DNA of 46,267 nucleotides, from assembly GCA_964460305.1 (NCBI GenBank), contig CAYWRA010000007.1, positions 1-46,267 on the forward strand. The letters are read 5' to 3'. Of this stretch, positions 1 through 8,907 are shown piece after piece. The notes below the pieces were generated by a model. That model ran no database searches and had not been told where the DNA came from. It saw nothing but the letters and a program-made list of their open reading frames with translations. The stretch's first letter is position 1; every line of letters begins with the position of its first letter. This stretch comes from JAPLCX01 sp964460305. GTDB lineage: Bacteria > Auribacterota > Tritonobacteria > UBA1439. A program made the translations under genes and the position numbers.

Positions 1-2370
1 CGCCATCAACTCCTTCACGTCGCGCCCGGCCTCATAATCCAGAAAACCCTCCAGCCTGGACTTCATGACGTATTCCAGCATGAAGGCGTCGGACCTCATC
101 CTCTTCGCAAATACGTCTGCGAAACGCCGTTCCATCTCCTTCAAAAACTCCGCGCGGAAACGGCCGTCGATACAAGGACGCGCGCCGAGGAACGGCGTAA
201 ACGCATCCCTGAGCAGTTCATGGATAAACGTCCCGACGTCCGCCCCCTCCGGATCCAAAAGCAGGTCCTCTCTTTCTTTAAGGCCCAGCACGTAGCGATA
301 ATAGAAACCCGCCGGGCACTCGAGGTAGGCGTTCAGGCTCGTGGGGGAATAGGTGAACTGTTCCAGGAACTCCACCATACGCTCGTCCTTCGCCACCGGG
401 CCGCGTCTCTGCACCACGTCCGTCCTGAAAACCGCGCGCGTCACAGGCAACACCGAGATGGAACCCTCGTTCTTCTGCCTCTCCCATACGAGCTCCTCGA
501 TCAACCGGCTCCGTTCCTTTCCGGGGCTATCGTCGTAGACAAGGTGCGCCTGCTCCGCGCTACAAAGGAGGCGCATGAACTGATAGCGCTGGATCTCTTC
601 CTCATCCTCCAGCCGGTTGAGGCCGAGGCTCACCATCACCTGGCGCGGGATGAGCGGTTCGCAAACGCGGAGTCTCGGGAGCGCCGCCTCGTTGACGTCC
701 ATGACTATGACGTTCCTGAAATTAAGCGCCCTGGTCTCCATGAGCCCCAGCACCTGGAGCCCCGATAGGGGCGAGCCGGAAAAGGAGATGATCTCACGCT
801 CGATCATCCGGTTAAAAATCCTGAACAACTCCTCTTTAGGAAACGGCTCCTCGGCGAACGCCGCGTTCCGAAACTCCTCCCCCAATGCGAGCATCCGCTC
901 CGCGATTTTCAGATTTACGACGTATCGGCCGAGCTGCGTCTTATCAACCAGCGCGCCGACGAACCGCTCCAGTGCCCCAGACAGGTCCCTGATGCAGCCG
1001 ATCCCTTCCCATATCCTGAAGGCGACCTCATGGAGTCCCGCGAGCACCCCCGGCAGCTCTCCGGGATCGAGAGCCGTCTCCATCTGCCCGAGCGTCGCCG
1101 CTGCCTCGCGGCAGACCGCATCGCACCCCCGAACATCGTCCAAGGTGATGAAAAGGCTCCCGCCGATCGGAGATTCGACCGCGCCGGAGAGGATCTCCTC
1201 CACCTTGTGCACCATGACCCTCGTGACCGCGGGATCGAGGATCATCTTCATATTCTTAAGCAGGGGGTGGGTGATGACCTTCAGATAATCTCTCGCGTAG
1301 TAGGAATTTCCCCGCCGTGTCGCCTGGGCATCGATGATGGCCTGGAGGAGGCTGTGGAGCGCGCTTCTCTTAAGCGGGTAGCCCATCGACACGTTGAACT
1401 CACCGGCGCATCCCGCGATTTCCGAGAGCAATGGGATAAGGCTCTCCGATTCGGGGAGGACGACCACCGTATCCCGGCGGTCTTCCGGCTGCATCTTCGT
1501 CAGTATCTCCCTCACGATCGCCGCCTGCGACTGGGTGTCAAAACCGGCCCAAAGGCTGAGGCGGGGCTTCGGCGTAAGGTCGCGCGGCACGGGCCGTATC
1601 TCGCACTCGAACAGCCGGGACAATTTTTTAAGCGCCCCCCACTCCCGCTCATCGCCCTGGAAAAACAGGACCGCCTCCCCCTTTTCATAAAGGCTCTTCA
1701 CGACCGCCGCCTCCGACTTGTGGAGATGGAACAGGTTGCAGAAAAGGATCGCGTCGAACTCTGGAAAACGCATATCTTGTACGCGGCGGGATGCGAGTAG
1801 ATACATGAGCCCGCGGGAGAGCGTTTTTTTATCACGGAGCGCGCGGTGGTAGGCGTCACGCAGCGCGGCGATCCTCATTAGCAGCGCATTGGCGCTCTCG
1901 GGGACGTCGTACCCGATCGCCGCGATGTTACGGACGTTCTTGAGCTTTGCGGCGTCGACGTCCTCAAGGTCAAGGAGGTCGATGAAGGCGGCGATCTCCT
2001 CCGCCCAGGGCAGGAACTGCGAAAACTCCTCTCTCCCCCGCGCCATATCGGGCGCGCATTCCTTCACCAACCCGTAAAGGCAATAGGACGCGTCCATGAG
2101 GGCGATCCCCTTCGCCGCCTCGTCGCGGGTGGCCACGTACCGGATGAACTCGTCCATCGAGAAATATCCGGGAGGGCAGAAGCTCTTGCCAGTTTTGCGG
2201 GCGAGTTCCCTATTCAGAAAAAGCGCCGGCCGCCGGCCGCCGAACACGACCGCAATCCTACTGAAGTCTTTCACCCCGCCACCACATCTCTCCATCAAGT
2301 GGTCGGCCACGGCTGCGATAAAATCATCGCCCAGACTACAGGTGATTACCCTCCCCTCAGACTTCTTCAA
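1..2370 (-). CDS. addB: AddB-like ATP-dependent nuclease subunit B (partial, 3' end beyond window)
   Basis: This minus-strand frame is open from 2370 to base 1, giving 790 codons without a stop. It is the probable partner of the helicase-nuclease just upstream, so together they would form an AddAB-type complex that resects DNA double-strand ends. The segment at residues about 675-695 reads YSPTSLNAYLECPAGFYYRY, the typical start of a PD-(D/E)XK nuclease domain whose Cys helps bind a 4Fe-4S cluster in AddB proteins. The remaining catalytic residues and the other cysteines lie off the window. There is no obvious Walker A near the N-terminus, although AddB often keeps one. I chose a TTG start at 2370 because GAGGTG lies four bases upstream; it overlaps the end of the addA-like gene by 14 nt, suggesting translational coupling. 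Family assignment is good; the exact start is less sure. Confidence 0.8.
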   Translation of the reverse strand, partial: MKKSEGRVITCSLGDDFIAAVADHLMERCGGGVKDFSRIAVVFGGRRPALFLNRELARKTGKSFCPPGYFSMDEFIRYVATRDEAAKGIALMDASYCLYGLVKECAPDMARGREEFSQFLPWAEEIAAFIDLLDLEDVDAAKLKNVRNIAAIGYDVPESANALLMRIAALRDAYHRALRDKKTLSRGLMYLLASRRVQDMRFPEFDAILFCNLFHLHKSEAAVVKSLYEKGEAVLFFQGDEREWGALKKLSRLFECEIRPVPRDLTPKPRLSLWAGFDTQSQAAIVREILTKMQPEDRRDTVVVLPESESLIPLLSEIAGCAGEFNVSMGYPLKRSALHSLLQAIIDAQATRRGNSYYARDYLKVITHPLLKNMKMILDPAVTRVMVHKVEEILSGAVESPIGGSLFITLDDVRGCDAVCREAAATLGQMETALDPGELPGVLAGLHEVAFRIWEGIGCIRDLSGALERFVGALVDKTQLGRYVVNLKIAERMLALGEEFRNAAFAEEPFPKEELFRIFNRMIEREIISFSGSPLSGLQVLGLMETRALNFRNVIVMDVNEAALPRLRVCEPLIPRQVMVSLGLNRLEDEEEIQRYQFMRLLCSAEQAHLVYDDSPGKERSRLIEELVWERQKNEGSISVLPVTRAVFRTDVVQRRGPVAKDERMVEFLEQFTYSPTSLNAYLECPAGFYYRYVLGLKEREDLLLDPEGADVGTFIHELLRDAFTPFLGARPCIDGRFRAEFLKEMERRFADVFAKRMRSDAFMLEYVMKSRLEGFLDYEAGRDVKELMA

Positions 2371-5300
2371 CTCTCACCTCGTCCATGAATGCCAGGAATC
2401 CCCTGACCGTACGGCGCGGATACAACTCGCGTGTCATCCGCATGTACCACTCCATCTGCTCACGATGCGCGGCGCGGGCCGCCCCGGAGCTCTTAAAGTC
2501 GATTATCCAAACCCCATCCTCCTGCACGATAAGCCGATCGACCCTGCCCGTTCTGCCGGTTGAGTCCACCATCTCCTTCTCCGTGTACACCTCGCCGCCC
2601 TCAACCCGGAAGAACGGCCCAACCGCCGGACTCTCAAGGATCGCCCTGACCGCCGGTGTCGCTTCCGCAAGTTGCGCGTCCGGAGGAGCGCTGAGTGACG
2701 CCTCTTCAACGGCCCGCGAAAGGGCCTCATCCGCATCCCTGCCGTGGAGATTGCCGATGAGAGATAGGATGCGATGTAGGGTCTCTCCCCTCAGCACCTC
2801 AGCCCTCCTGGTGATTAGGGTTGAGTCCGCGTATTCCTCCCTAAGGGACCCTATCCAGTCGGCGTAATCTCCCGTCGTGAGCTCCAGGGGCGACGGATGA
2901 TCGGCCTTCTCCACGCCGCCTCCCCGACGTCGCATCCCCCTTTCCTCACCGCCGGGGGGGATGAGGTGGCGCGCCGCGTTTTCGCTCCTCCCCTCGCCGC
3001 ACGGGACGAAAAGGTACATCTCCTCCATGGCCCTGGTGCAGGCGACGTAGATGACGTTCAGCCCGTCGACAACGGACTTCCTATACTCGTCGCGGTAAGC
3101 CTCCTTCACCTCATCGGCGAACCTGGCGTATTTCCTGTCCAATCTCATGAGCAGCAGGCGGCCGTCCCCGCACCTCACGGTAAAGGGCGCCGCTTTGCCG
3201 CCTCCCGATGCCACTCGAGGATCGAACTCCAGGAACGGCACGATCACCACGGGGAATTGCAACCCCTTTGCCTTGTGTACGGTCATGACCCTGACGGCGT
3301 CCACCGGCGTCGAGCCGACGAACAGCTCCTCACCGGCGTCATGTTCAAAATAGTCGAGGAAACCGGCGATGTCGGGATGCTCTTCTTCCTGCTCCTTGAT
3401 AAGCTGAAGGAGACGCATAAAAAAGGCGGCGGATTCGGGAAAGCGCTTTGGCGCCTCGAATTTACCGATAACGTTCACCACGAGCTCGTAGAGGGGGACC
3501 ATGCCGACGGTCTTGAAAAACTCCTCTATGAACTCCTCCCATATCTCCGGGTATCGCGCCCGGAAGTCACGATAGAGGTACGGCGCCGGACCGGCGCCGC
3601 GCCGGCGTCTCATGGCGAACAGAAACTCACCTATCTCCGCCGGATCGATGCCCGCCGAGGCCGTGAATATCTCCCCGCATATAAACGAGGCGAAGGATAA
3701 GTCATCGATCGGAGAGTTAAGGAACTTGAGGAACGAAATAACGTTCTTCACGTGAGGATTGTTCCGTATGCTCAACGTCCGCTCCGAGGCCGTGCGTATA
3801 TTCTCTGCAATCAGCCATGTGGTGATAAGCTCCACATCGTCATTCTCGCGCGCGAGGAATGCTATATCCTCCGGGCGGAATCGCCCGGTGAGTTCCCTGA
3901 CGAGCCCTAGAAGCTTCCCGCGGACCGCGGATTCTCTCCCCCTCAGGTCGGAACCCTCCACCAGTTCCACCCTCACGTACCCCTCCGGCGCTCCATCCCT
4001 CCATTCCTGGATCGCATGGCGGTATACGGCCAGGATCGCCTCCCTGTCCTTGAGGGAGAGGCTTTTCCTGTCGGCCCCATCTTCAGGCTGGAGCATGTCG
4101 AGGAAGCGTTCGATGTTTTCCGCCGAGAACACCTCGTTGTTGAACTCCACGATCCGCTTCCCACTGCGATAATTGGCGGAGAGCCTGGAGGAATTCATGG
4201 GTGCGTTCGTGAAATATTGCGGCGCCAGGTCGAAAAGCTCGACCTCTCCTCCCCTGAAGCGGTAGATGGCCTGTTTCTTGTCCCCCACATAGTAGAGAGA
4301 GCCGCCCCGCGAGAGCGCCTCCCTGACCATCTCTTCGAGATTATGCCACTGGAGGGAGCTCGTATCCTGGAACTCGTCTATCATAAAGTGGTTGAACTGG
4401 CAGGCGAGCCTGAAGTAAATTTCCGACACACCAACAAGTCCTTCCCCGAACAGCCCGGCGGCGAGGCGGTTCAGCTCGCCGAGGAATACGAGATCTTTCC
4501 TCCTTGCCATGCTCCTGAAGCGCGCGATGACCTCGTTAAAAATGTCGATGTAGCAGTCGAACGCCGAGCGCGCCTCGTCCCTCGCGAGAGTGCCCAGATC
4601 CTCGCGCATCGTCGACCAGAGGGCGCCGATCTTCTCGGGGACGGAGTGCCCCTTGTTCATCGGGAACTCATCCCGAAGGAAAAATTCCCCAAGGGCCGCC
4701 AGATCGATCCCGAACGGATTCCTGGCAAGGACGCGCTCCAGCGAGTTACGAAACACCTTGTTGGCGCCATCCGGGCAACCATCGAGCAACGCCGTCATGA
4801 GGGCCCTGAGGGATTTTCTCCGGGAGAGGAGACCCTTCGCATCCAGGCCCGATTTCTCGAAATCGAGTCCGTATATGTTGATGCGGGCGTAAAGCTCCCT
4901 CACCGTCGCAAACACATCCCCTTTCGGGAACCAGCCGCTCCTGTTATCGATGTGAATGTACTGATGGAGGAACTTCTCGAACAACGCCTTCAGGCGCTCG
5001 TCAAGGCCCGCGCTCTCCACGCATTCATCAAGACCGTAGGCGAGGCAGTCACCGGGATCTTTCCGGATGCCGAAACCGGCCGAGAGCTGAAGCTCCGATG
5101 CGCACCCCGAGAGGAGAAGATTGATGAAGCTGTCTATCGTCTGGACCTGGAAATAACTATAGTTCCTGACGAGATAATCCAGGAGCGCCCGCGCCTTTCC
5201 TCCGGCGGCGCCCCGCGCCGAGATGGATGAAACGATATCGGCCCTCTCCTTCCCGTCCTCGCATGCGTCGAGGGCCATCCTCTTGAGAAATTCGAGGATG

Positions 5301-5575
5301 CGCTCCTTCATTTCGCGCGCGGCGGCGTTGGTGAAGGTGATGGCGAGGATGCCGCGCATGTCCTCGGGCCGGGCTTTCCCGTCGAGCAGGAGCTGGAGAT
5401 ATCGCACGGCAAGCGCGTAGGTCTTACCCGATCCCGCGGAGGCCTCCACAACCCTGACCTCGGGGAACGTCGATGATGAGGGATGCCCGTTTTTCACACG
5501 ATCACCTGGCATACGCGTCGGGTATCGCGGCAGGAGACGCGCCATGCCGGGATCCGATCTTTGAAAGGACAGCAT
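2357..5575 (-). CDS. addA: AddA-like UvrD/REP helicase with C-terminal PD-(D/E)XK nuclease
   Basis: This is a superfamily 1A helicase fused to a RecB-type nuclease, expected to unwind and degrade duplex ends for recombination repair. With the start at 5575, Walker A (EASAGSGKT) is at residues about 44-52, Walker B (FMIDEFQDT) near 395, motif III (VGDKKQAIYRFRGGE) near 430 and motif V/VI-type TVHKAKGLQFPVVIVP near 768. The C-terminal GRVDRLIV...WIIDFKSS near 1011-1027 is the RecB-family nuclease signature. A longer frame reaches 5656, but those extra residues read through the intergenic period-7 repeat and are unlikely to be native. Starts at 5545 or 5512 are also possible; none has a strong ribosome binding site. 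The 1072-residue length is slightly short for AddA. The gene heads a two-gene unit with the addB-like gene. Confidence 0.88.
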   Translation of the reverse strand: MLSFQRSDPGMARLLPRYPTRMPGDRVKNGHPSSSTFPEVRVVEASAGSGKTYALAVRYLQLLLDGKARPEDMRGILAITFTNAAAREMKERILEFLKRMALDACEDGKERADIVSSISARGAAGGKARALLDYLVRNYSYFQVQTIDSFINLLLSGCASELQLSAGFGIRKDPGDCLAYGLDECVESAGLDERLKALFEKFLHQYIHIDNRSGWFPKGDVFATVRELYARINIYGLDFEKSGLDAKGLLSRRKSLRALMTALLDGCPDGANKVFRNSLERVLARNPFGIDLAALGEFFLRDEFPMNKGHSVPEKIGALWSTMREDLGTLARDEARSAFDCYIDIFNEVIARFRSMARRKDLVFLGELNRLAAGLFGEGLVGVSEIYFRLACQFNHFMIDEFQDTSSLQWHNLEEMVREALSRGGSLYYVGDKKQAIYRFRGGEVELFDLAPQYFTNAPMNSSRLSANYRSGKRIVEFNNEVFSAENIERFLDMLQPEDGADRKSLSLKDREAILAVYRHAIQEWRDGAPEGYVRVELVEGSDLRGRESAVRGKLLGLVRELTGRFRPEDIAFLARENDDVELITTWLIAENIRTASERTLSIRNNPHVKNVISFLKFLNSPIDDLSFASFICGEIFTASAGIDPAEIGEFLFAMRRRRGAGPAPYLYRDFRARYPEIWEEFIEEFFKTVGMVPLYELVVNVIGKFEAPKRFPESAAFFMRLLQLIKEQEEEHPDIAGFLDYFEHDAGEELFVGSTPVDAVRVMTVHKAKGLQFPVVIVPFLEFDPRVASGGGKAAPFTVRCGDGRLLLMRLDRKYARFADEVKEAYRDEYRKSVVDGLNVIYVACTRAMEEMYLFVPCGEGRSENAARHLIPPGGEERGMRRRGGGVEKADHPSPLELTTGDYADWIGSLREEYADSTLITRRAEVLRGETLHRILSLIGNLHGRDADEALSRAVEEASLSAPPDAQLAEATPAVRAILESPAVGPFFRVEGGEVYTEKEMVDSTGRTGRVDRLIVQEDGVWIIDFKSSGAARAAHREQMEWYMRMTRELYPRRTVRGFLAFMDEVRVEEV

Positions 5576-5808
5576 AATGATTTCGGGGAAGGAAGGCAAT
5601 TCAAATGTTAAATCCGAAACTCGAAACCCTAAATCCGGAATAAATCCAAAACACAAAACTCAAAACCGACTCAGATTCCCATCGGTTTTGGATTTTGAGT
5701 TTTGGGTTTGTTTAGCCTGATCTATTCATCAACTTTGATCGGCCGATAAGTACTTAACTGTAGCGCAGATAGTTAATCAAGATTGTCACATTCCGCACCA
5801 GACTAGTC

Positions 5809-5830
5809 GGTGCGGGGCTAACCCCGCACC
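5809..5830. repeat. G+C-rich hairpin GGTGCGGGG-ctaa-CCCCGCACC
   Basis: Perfect 9-bp stem with a four-base loop. It is immediately followed by a second 7-bp hairpin, CCCGCCC-ttt-GGGCGGG (5833-5849), and by a block resembling the dispersed G+C palindrome family of this window (to about 5879). There is no T-run on either side, so a classical intrinsic terminator is not supported. Confidence 0.7.
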
Positions 5831-5891
5831 GTCCCGCCCTTTGGGCGGGCCCCAACGGGGCCCCCTCGGGGCCTGGTGCGGCCCGTAGGGT

Positions 5892-5930
5892 GGATTATTC
5901 ATCTCGCATTTCAAACGAGATGAATAATCC
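5892..5930. repeat. Perfect 15-bp inverted repeat
   Basis: GGATTATTCATCTCG (5892-5906) and CGAGATGAATAATCC (5916-5930) are exact reverse complements around a nine-base loop. It lies about 115 bp upstream of the glycosyltransferase start. It could be an operator, an RNA hairpin or part of a mobile palindromic repeat; only the symmetry is certain. Confidence 0.75.
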
Positions 5931-6003
5931 AGGTTAGAGTTTCGTGTTTCGGGTTTCGGGTTTAATTTGTCATTATCTATTTACTCCCGCGCGCCGTCTC
6001 AAT

Positions 6004-6009
6004 TATAAT
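6004..6009 (+). promoter_or_regulatory. Candidate -10 hexamer of the glycosyltransferase gene
   Basis: A perfect TATAAT lies 36 bp upstream of the ATG at 6046. The best-placed -35 (TTACTC, 17 bp upstream) is poor, so this is only a plausible sigma-70 -10 element. Confidence 0.4.
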
Positions 6010-6045
6010 GCACCGTGGTTGCAGCAAATCACATGAACCGGCGCT

Positions 6046-7716
6046 ATGAACCGAAACGTATTCCTGTTTCTCACAGCGGTAGTCGCCGCGGCGATGATTA
6101 CGGGGGTCCACCATCGTTATCTCTTCGGCCCCGATGAACCGCGGGAGGCGGAGATCGCCAGAGAAACGCTCCGGGACCACCACTGGGTCGTTTCCCGGCT
6201 CTGCGGCCTCCCCTTCCTCGAGAAGCCGCCCCTCTACTACGATCTGGTCGCACTCGCCTACGCGCTATCTGGACGTATCACGCCGACTGTGGCGCGGGCC
6301 GTCTCACTGGCATTCGGCATCTTCATGATCGCACCCCTATTCGCCTTTGCCAACCGCTGGCGGGGCCCCCGTATGGCATGGCTTACCTTGCTGGTTCTCC
6401 TGACCATGCCCCGCTTCTGGAAATACAGCCACGTGATCCTCCTCGACATCGCCGTGGGGGCATTCTGCACGTGGGCCATCGTCTGTTTCGCCTGGTCGGC
6501 GTTCCAGGATCCGGACGATAAGCCGCGCATGCTGTTCCCCTGGCTATGCGCCGTCTTCTCTGCCGCGGCGTTCCTCACGAAAGGCGTTCCCGCCCTTTTC
6601 AGCATCGCCGTGGTCATCGCCGGATTCTGCGTTGTTGAAAAACGCTGGGGTATGCTAAAGGCTCTCTTTTCCCCGATCCCCCTCCTCTCTTTTCTCATCC
6701 CCGTGGGATTATGGATCCTTCTACTGTACCACGAGGGTGGCATCGCCTATCTCCACGAGCATTTCGTCAATAATCTGGCGGGCCGATTTCTACAAAGACA
6801 TTTCGAACTCGCAAACATACGTTTCTACCACACCGACCTCGGCCATCGCTCTCCCTGGTACTTCTACATACAGAGGCTGCCTGAGATCCTCGGGTTATGG
6901 ATCATCATCCTGCCATTGGGGGTCTTGAGCGCCGTCAGGGAGGTCAAGCGAGGGGACGGTCCCATATTCTCCCTTCTTCTCATATGGGCATTCCTGCCGG
7001 CGTTTCTCCTCTCATTTTCGGGCATCAAGGAGAGAACCTATATCCTTCCCTCCTACGCTGGAATGGCGATTCTCATCGGTTCCTGGCTGGACGGGAGACT
7101 GAAGTCGGAACGCGAGGGGGCCTGGGAGGGAATCGGCTGGCTCTGGCTCGTCTTCCCATTCGCGGCCTTCAGCATACTCGCCGGACACACGGACGCCGTT
7201 CGTTTCGGCATCGTCGCGGCATGCGCGCTGTGCCCCGTGCTGATTTCCAGCGTCATCCTGGTCGTCAAAAAGCGGTTCAGCAGCGCCGTTTTTGCGGCGA
7301 TATCAATCATGATCTGCATGCTGATCTTCGACCATTCCCCCAACGTCCTGTATGCCCGTTGCAAAAGAAAATGCCCTTTTGAACTCGCCATGGAAACCCG
7401 GCGCATCGTCGGCGCGCATCAACTTTATTTCTACAAGCCGTCCGACAATATCAGGGGAGGCGTCTCTTTTTATGCCGACAGGACCATTCAGGAATTAGAC
7501 CGGCCGGAGGACCTGAAGAGAGCGCTTATGGCGCCGCAGAGGGTATACCTAATCATGGAGGAAGGCTGGTTCGAGAAGTTCGTCAACGACCCTTCATTCT
7601 TCGATCTTCTATACCCGATCCCCGCGCAGTCTTATGCCGAAGACCCGGACAATATGCTGCTGACGAACAAGGAAAATCCCAAACCCCAAATCCCAACACA
7701 TTGTAGTACATTGTGA
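6046..7716 (+). CDS. Glycosyltransferase family 39 (ArnT/PMT-like) integral membrane protein
   Basis: Polytopic membrane protein of 556 residues resembling lipid-linked-sugar glycosyltransferases of the ArnT/dolichyl-phosphate-mannose mannosyltransferase type (PMT_2). These transfer a sugar from a polyprenyl phosphate donor to lipid A, protein or another envelope acceptor. The N-terminus has one membrane segment (residues about 4-20), then FGPDEPREAEIA at about 28-39, the acidic first-loop motif of the family, and later LPFLEKPPLYY-type sequence, also typical. About ten further hydrophobic segments follow, and the C-terminal third is soluble. The last about 13 residues (NPKPQIPTHCSTL) are translated from the period-7 intergenic repeat and look like an appended tail. 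It is the only clear plus-strand gene here, so it is probably monocistronic. Donor and acceptor cannot be predicted. Confidence 0.85.
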   Translation: MNRNVFLFLTAVVAAAMITGVHHRYLFGPDEPREAEIARETLRDHHWVVSRLCGLPFLEKPPLYYDLVALAYALSGRITPTVARAVSLAFGIFMIAPLFAFANRWRGPRMAWLTLLVLLTMPRFWKYSHVILLDIAVGAFCTWAIVCFAWSAFQDPDDKPRMLFPWLCAVFSAAAFLTKGVPALFSIAVVIAGFCVVEKRWGMLKALFSPIPLLSFLIPVGLWILLLYHEGGIAYLHEHFVNNLAGRFLQRHFELANIRFYHTDLGHRSPWYFYIQRLPEILGLWIIILPLGVLSAVREVKRGDGPIFSLLLIWAFLPAFLLSFSGIKERTYILPSYAGMAILIGSWLDGRLKSEREGAWEGIGWLWLVFPFAAFSILAGHTDAVRFGIVAACALCPVLISSVILVVKKRFSSAVFAAISIMICMLIFDHSPNVLYARCKRKCPFELAMETRRIVGAHQLYFYKPSDNIRGGVSFYADRTIQELDRPEDLKRALMAPQRVYLIMEEGWFEKFVNDPSFFDLLYPIPAQSYAEDPDNMLLTNKENPKPQIPTHCSTL

Positions 7717-8095
7717 CACTTCAAATGAGGGGTAGAGACGTTTTAGTTTAGTCCGTGCATCTTCCGTGTTAAACCGCCAATCGACGGTTGCGTGTTGCAC
7801 ATTGCGTAAGCATCAACTTCGCGCTTCAACAATTGTTGCCCAGGGATTCTCCGTGAAAGTGGTTTATCCCACGAGAAGAAATGTACCATTTTTAATTTGT
7901 CATTTCGAGAGTAACAAAGCACTAGAAAACACCCTCAATAAACTTCCACGGGCTAACGCTCGTTGGATTGCGATGGTACATTAAACCCATGACAGCATGA
8001 AGATGTCACTCACGCCGAAGCCTTGGCGCAGTCGGAGGATTTATCCCTCCTCCTTCCAATCTCAGTTTTGGGATTTGGGATTTGGGATTTGGGAT
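7717..8095. other. Intergenic region with inverted-repeat footprint
   Basis: The stop codons of the glycosyltransferase and maf face each other across this spacer. It holds a 103-bp interval bounded by a perfect 10-bp inverted repeat (7880-7889 and 7973-7982), an imperfect hairpin around 8030-8058 (ggagga...tcctcc), and a (GGGATTT)n tract at 8072-8096 that supplies the maf stop codon. A 72-codon plus-strand frame (7766-7984) resembles no family I know and crosses the inverted repeat, so I do not call it a gene. Confidence 0.6.
7880..7982. repeat. Small element bounded by 10-bp perfect inverted repeats
   Basis: AATGTACCAT (7880-7889) is the exact reverse complement of ATGGTACATT (7973-7982). 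The interior has no long frame. It looks like a short non-autonomous element or a remnant, but only one copy is present, so mobility is inferred. Confidence 0.45.
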
Positions 8096-8096
8096 T
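8072..8096. repeat. (GGGATTT)n period-7 tract
   Basis: About three and a half consecutive heptamers precede and form the stop codon of maf. This is one of at least nine such tracts in the window (others near 5940, 7675, 11756, 14290, 17996, 19018, 20070 and 37757). Confidence 0.85.
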
Positions 8097-8668
8097 TAAA
8101 CTGTAACCCCCACCTTCTCCAGCAACACGGCAAGCTTCGCGAGCGGCAGGCCAACCACGTTGGAGTAACACCCCTCTATGCGGCGGATGAAGAGCGCTCC
8201 GGGCCCCTGGATATCGAAACTGCCGGCCTTATCGAGGGGCGAGACCTTCTTGAAATAACTCATGATCCGGTCGGCGCTCATGGGGCGCATGTACACCCTT
8301 GTTTTCTCATGGGCGGTGAAGGTTTTTTCATTGTCGATATCGACCACCGCGATGCCCGTGTACACCCACTGGGGTTTTCGGGATAACGCATGCAAGGTCT
8401 TAAGGGCGTCCTCGAGGTCCCGCGGCTTTCCTACGAGCGTGCGGCCCACCCCGACCACCGTATCGGCTGAAATCACCACGCCGGAAGCAAGGCCCCGCGC
8501 CACGGCCCGCGCCTTCCTCAACGCATTCCCGACCACCAGATCGCGGCGCCCCCTTTTCAGGGACCGGCCCTCCCTCACGCGCGGACCGATGACCCGGAAG
8601 CGCAGGCCGGTTTGCTTGAGCAATTTCTTTCGCGCGTCAGAGTTTGACGCGAGGATGATTTCGCGCAT
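8096..8668 (-). CDS. maf: Maf family nucleotide pyrophosphatase
   Basis: Maf/HAM1-related pyrophosphatase that hydrolyses non-canonical or modified nucleoside triphosphates (dTTP/UTP or m7GTP, depending on subfamily) and is linked to septum formation. Conserved parts are the N-terminal MREIILASNSDARKKLL (S-x-R substrate-binding motif), ISADTVV with the catalytic Asp near residue 71, VGKP, and VYTG(I)AV further on. About 190 residues is the normal family length. I start at the second ATG (8668), giving the standard MREIILAS N-terminus; an ATG at 8677 is in frame. Neither has a strong ribosome binding site. The stop codon comes from a (GGGATTT)n repeat, so the final one or two residues may be repeat-encoded. 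Confidence 0.9.
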   Translation of the reverse strand: MREIILASNSDARKKLLKQTGLRFRVIGPRVREGRSLKRGRRDLVVGNALRKARAVARGLASGVVISADTVVGVGRTLVGKPRDLEDALKTLHALSRKPQWVYTGIAVVDIDNEKTFTAHEKTRVYMRPMSADRIMSYFKKVSPLDKAGSFDIQGPGALFIRRIEGCYSNVVGLPLAKLAVLLEKVGVTV

Positions 8669-8699
8669 GGGGGGCATCCAATATCAAATCCAATATCAA

Positions 8700-8905
8700 T
8701 GTGTAACCACAGAGGTCACAGAGAGATACACTGAGGACACAGAGGCTCACTACGGTAAAAACAGTTTCTGGTTTCTGGAATATTTCTTTCCCGTTATTTC
8801 CTTACCGCCGCTTCTTCAAGCCTGCGCCCAATCTTCGCGCCTATCCACGCTCATCCGCGGTTAAAATTAACTGCCTTCTCCGTGTCCTCTGTGGTTTTGC
8901 TGTGC
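8700..8905. repeat. 'Cacagagg...cctctgtgG' inverted element
   Basis: The spacer upstream of maf starts with tandem copies of a (t)cacagag-type decamer (about 8703-8745) and ends with the complementary cctctgtggtt (about 8888-8899), so the whole block is a loose inverted repeat. It also contains 'cgcggttaaaattaac' (8856-8871), seen again near 18120-18138. This repeat type is common in candidate-phylum and PVC genomes. Confidence 0.6.
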
Positions 8906-8907
8906 CC

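Larger units (their letters stand above)
5576..6045. other. Divergent intergenic region rich in palindromes
   Basis: This spacer separates the addA-like gene (minus) from the glycosyltransferase (plus). It contains degenerate period-7 sequence at both ends (about 5609-5712 and 5940-5966). The first part folds on itself: the 'ccaaaacacaaaactcaaaaccg' type arm near 5646-5668 pairs imperfectly with an arm near 5685-5708. A G+C-rich cluster of palindromes covers 5797-5888, and a perfect 15-bp hairpin lies at 5892-5930. No protein-coding frame or RNA gene is recognisable. Confidence 0.7.

Noticed and set aside
4016..5230. Long plus-strand frame (404 codons) opposite addA
   Set aside because: It is the antisense of a clearly homologous helicase-nuclease; high G+C content leaves such shadow frames open. 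The translation has no domain pattern.
5809..5849. G+C hairpins as an intrinsic terminator
   Set aside because: No T-run follows on either strand, and the region lies between divergent gene starts, not at gene ends.
7766..7984. 72-codon plus-strand frame in the glycosyltransferase-maf spacer
   Set aside because: No recognisable family, no ribosome binding site, and its 3' half lies inside an inverted-repeat interval.
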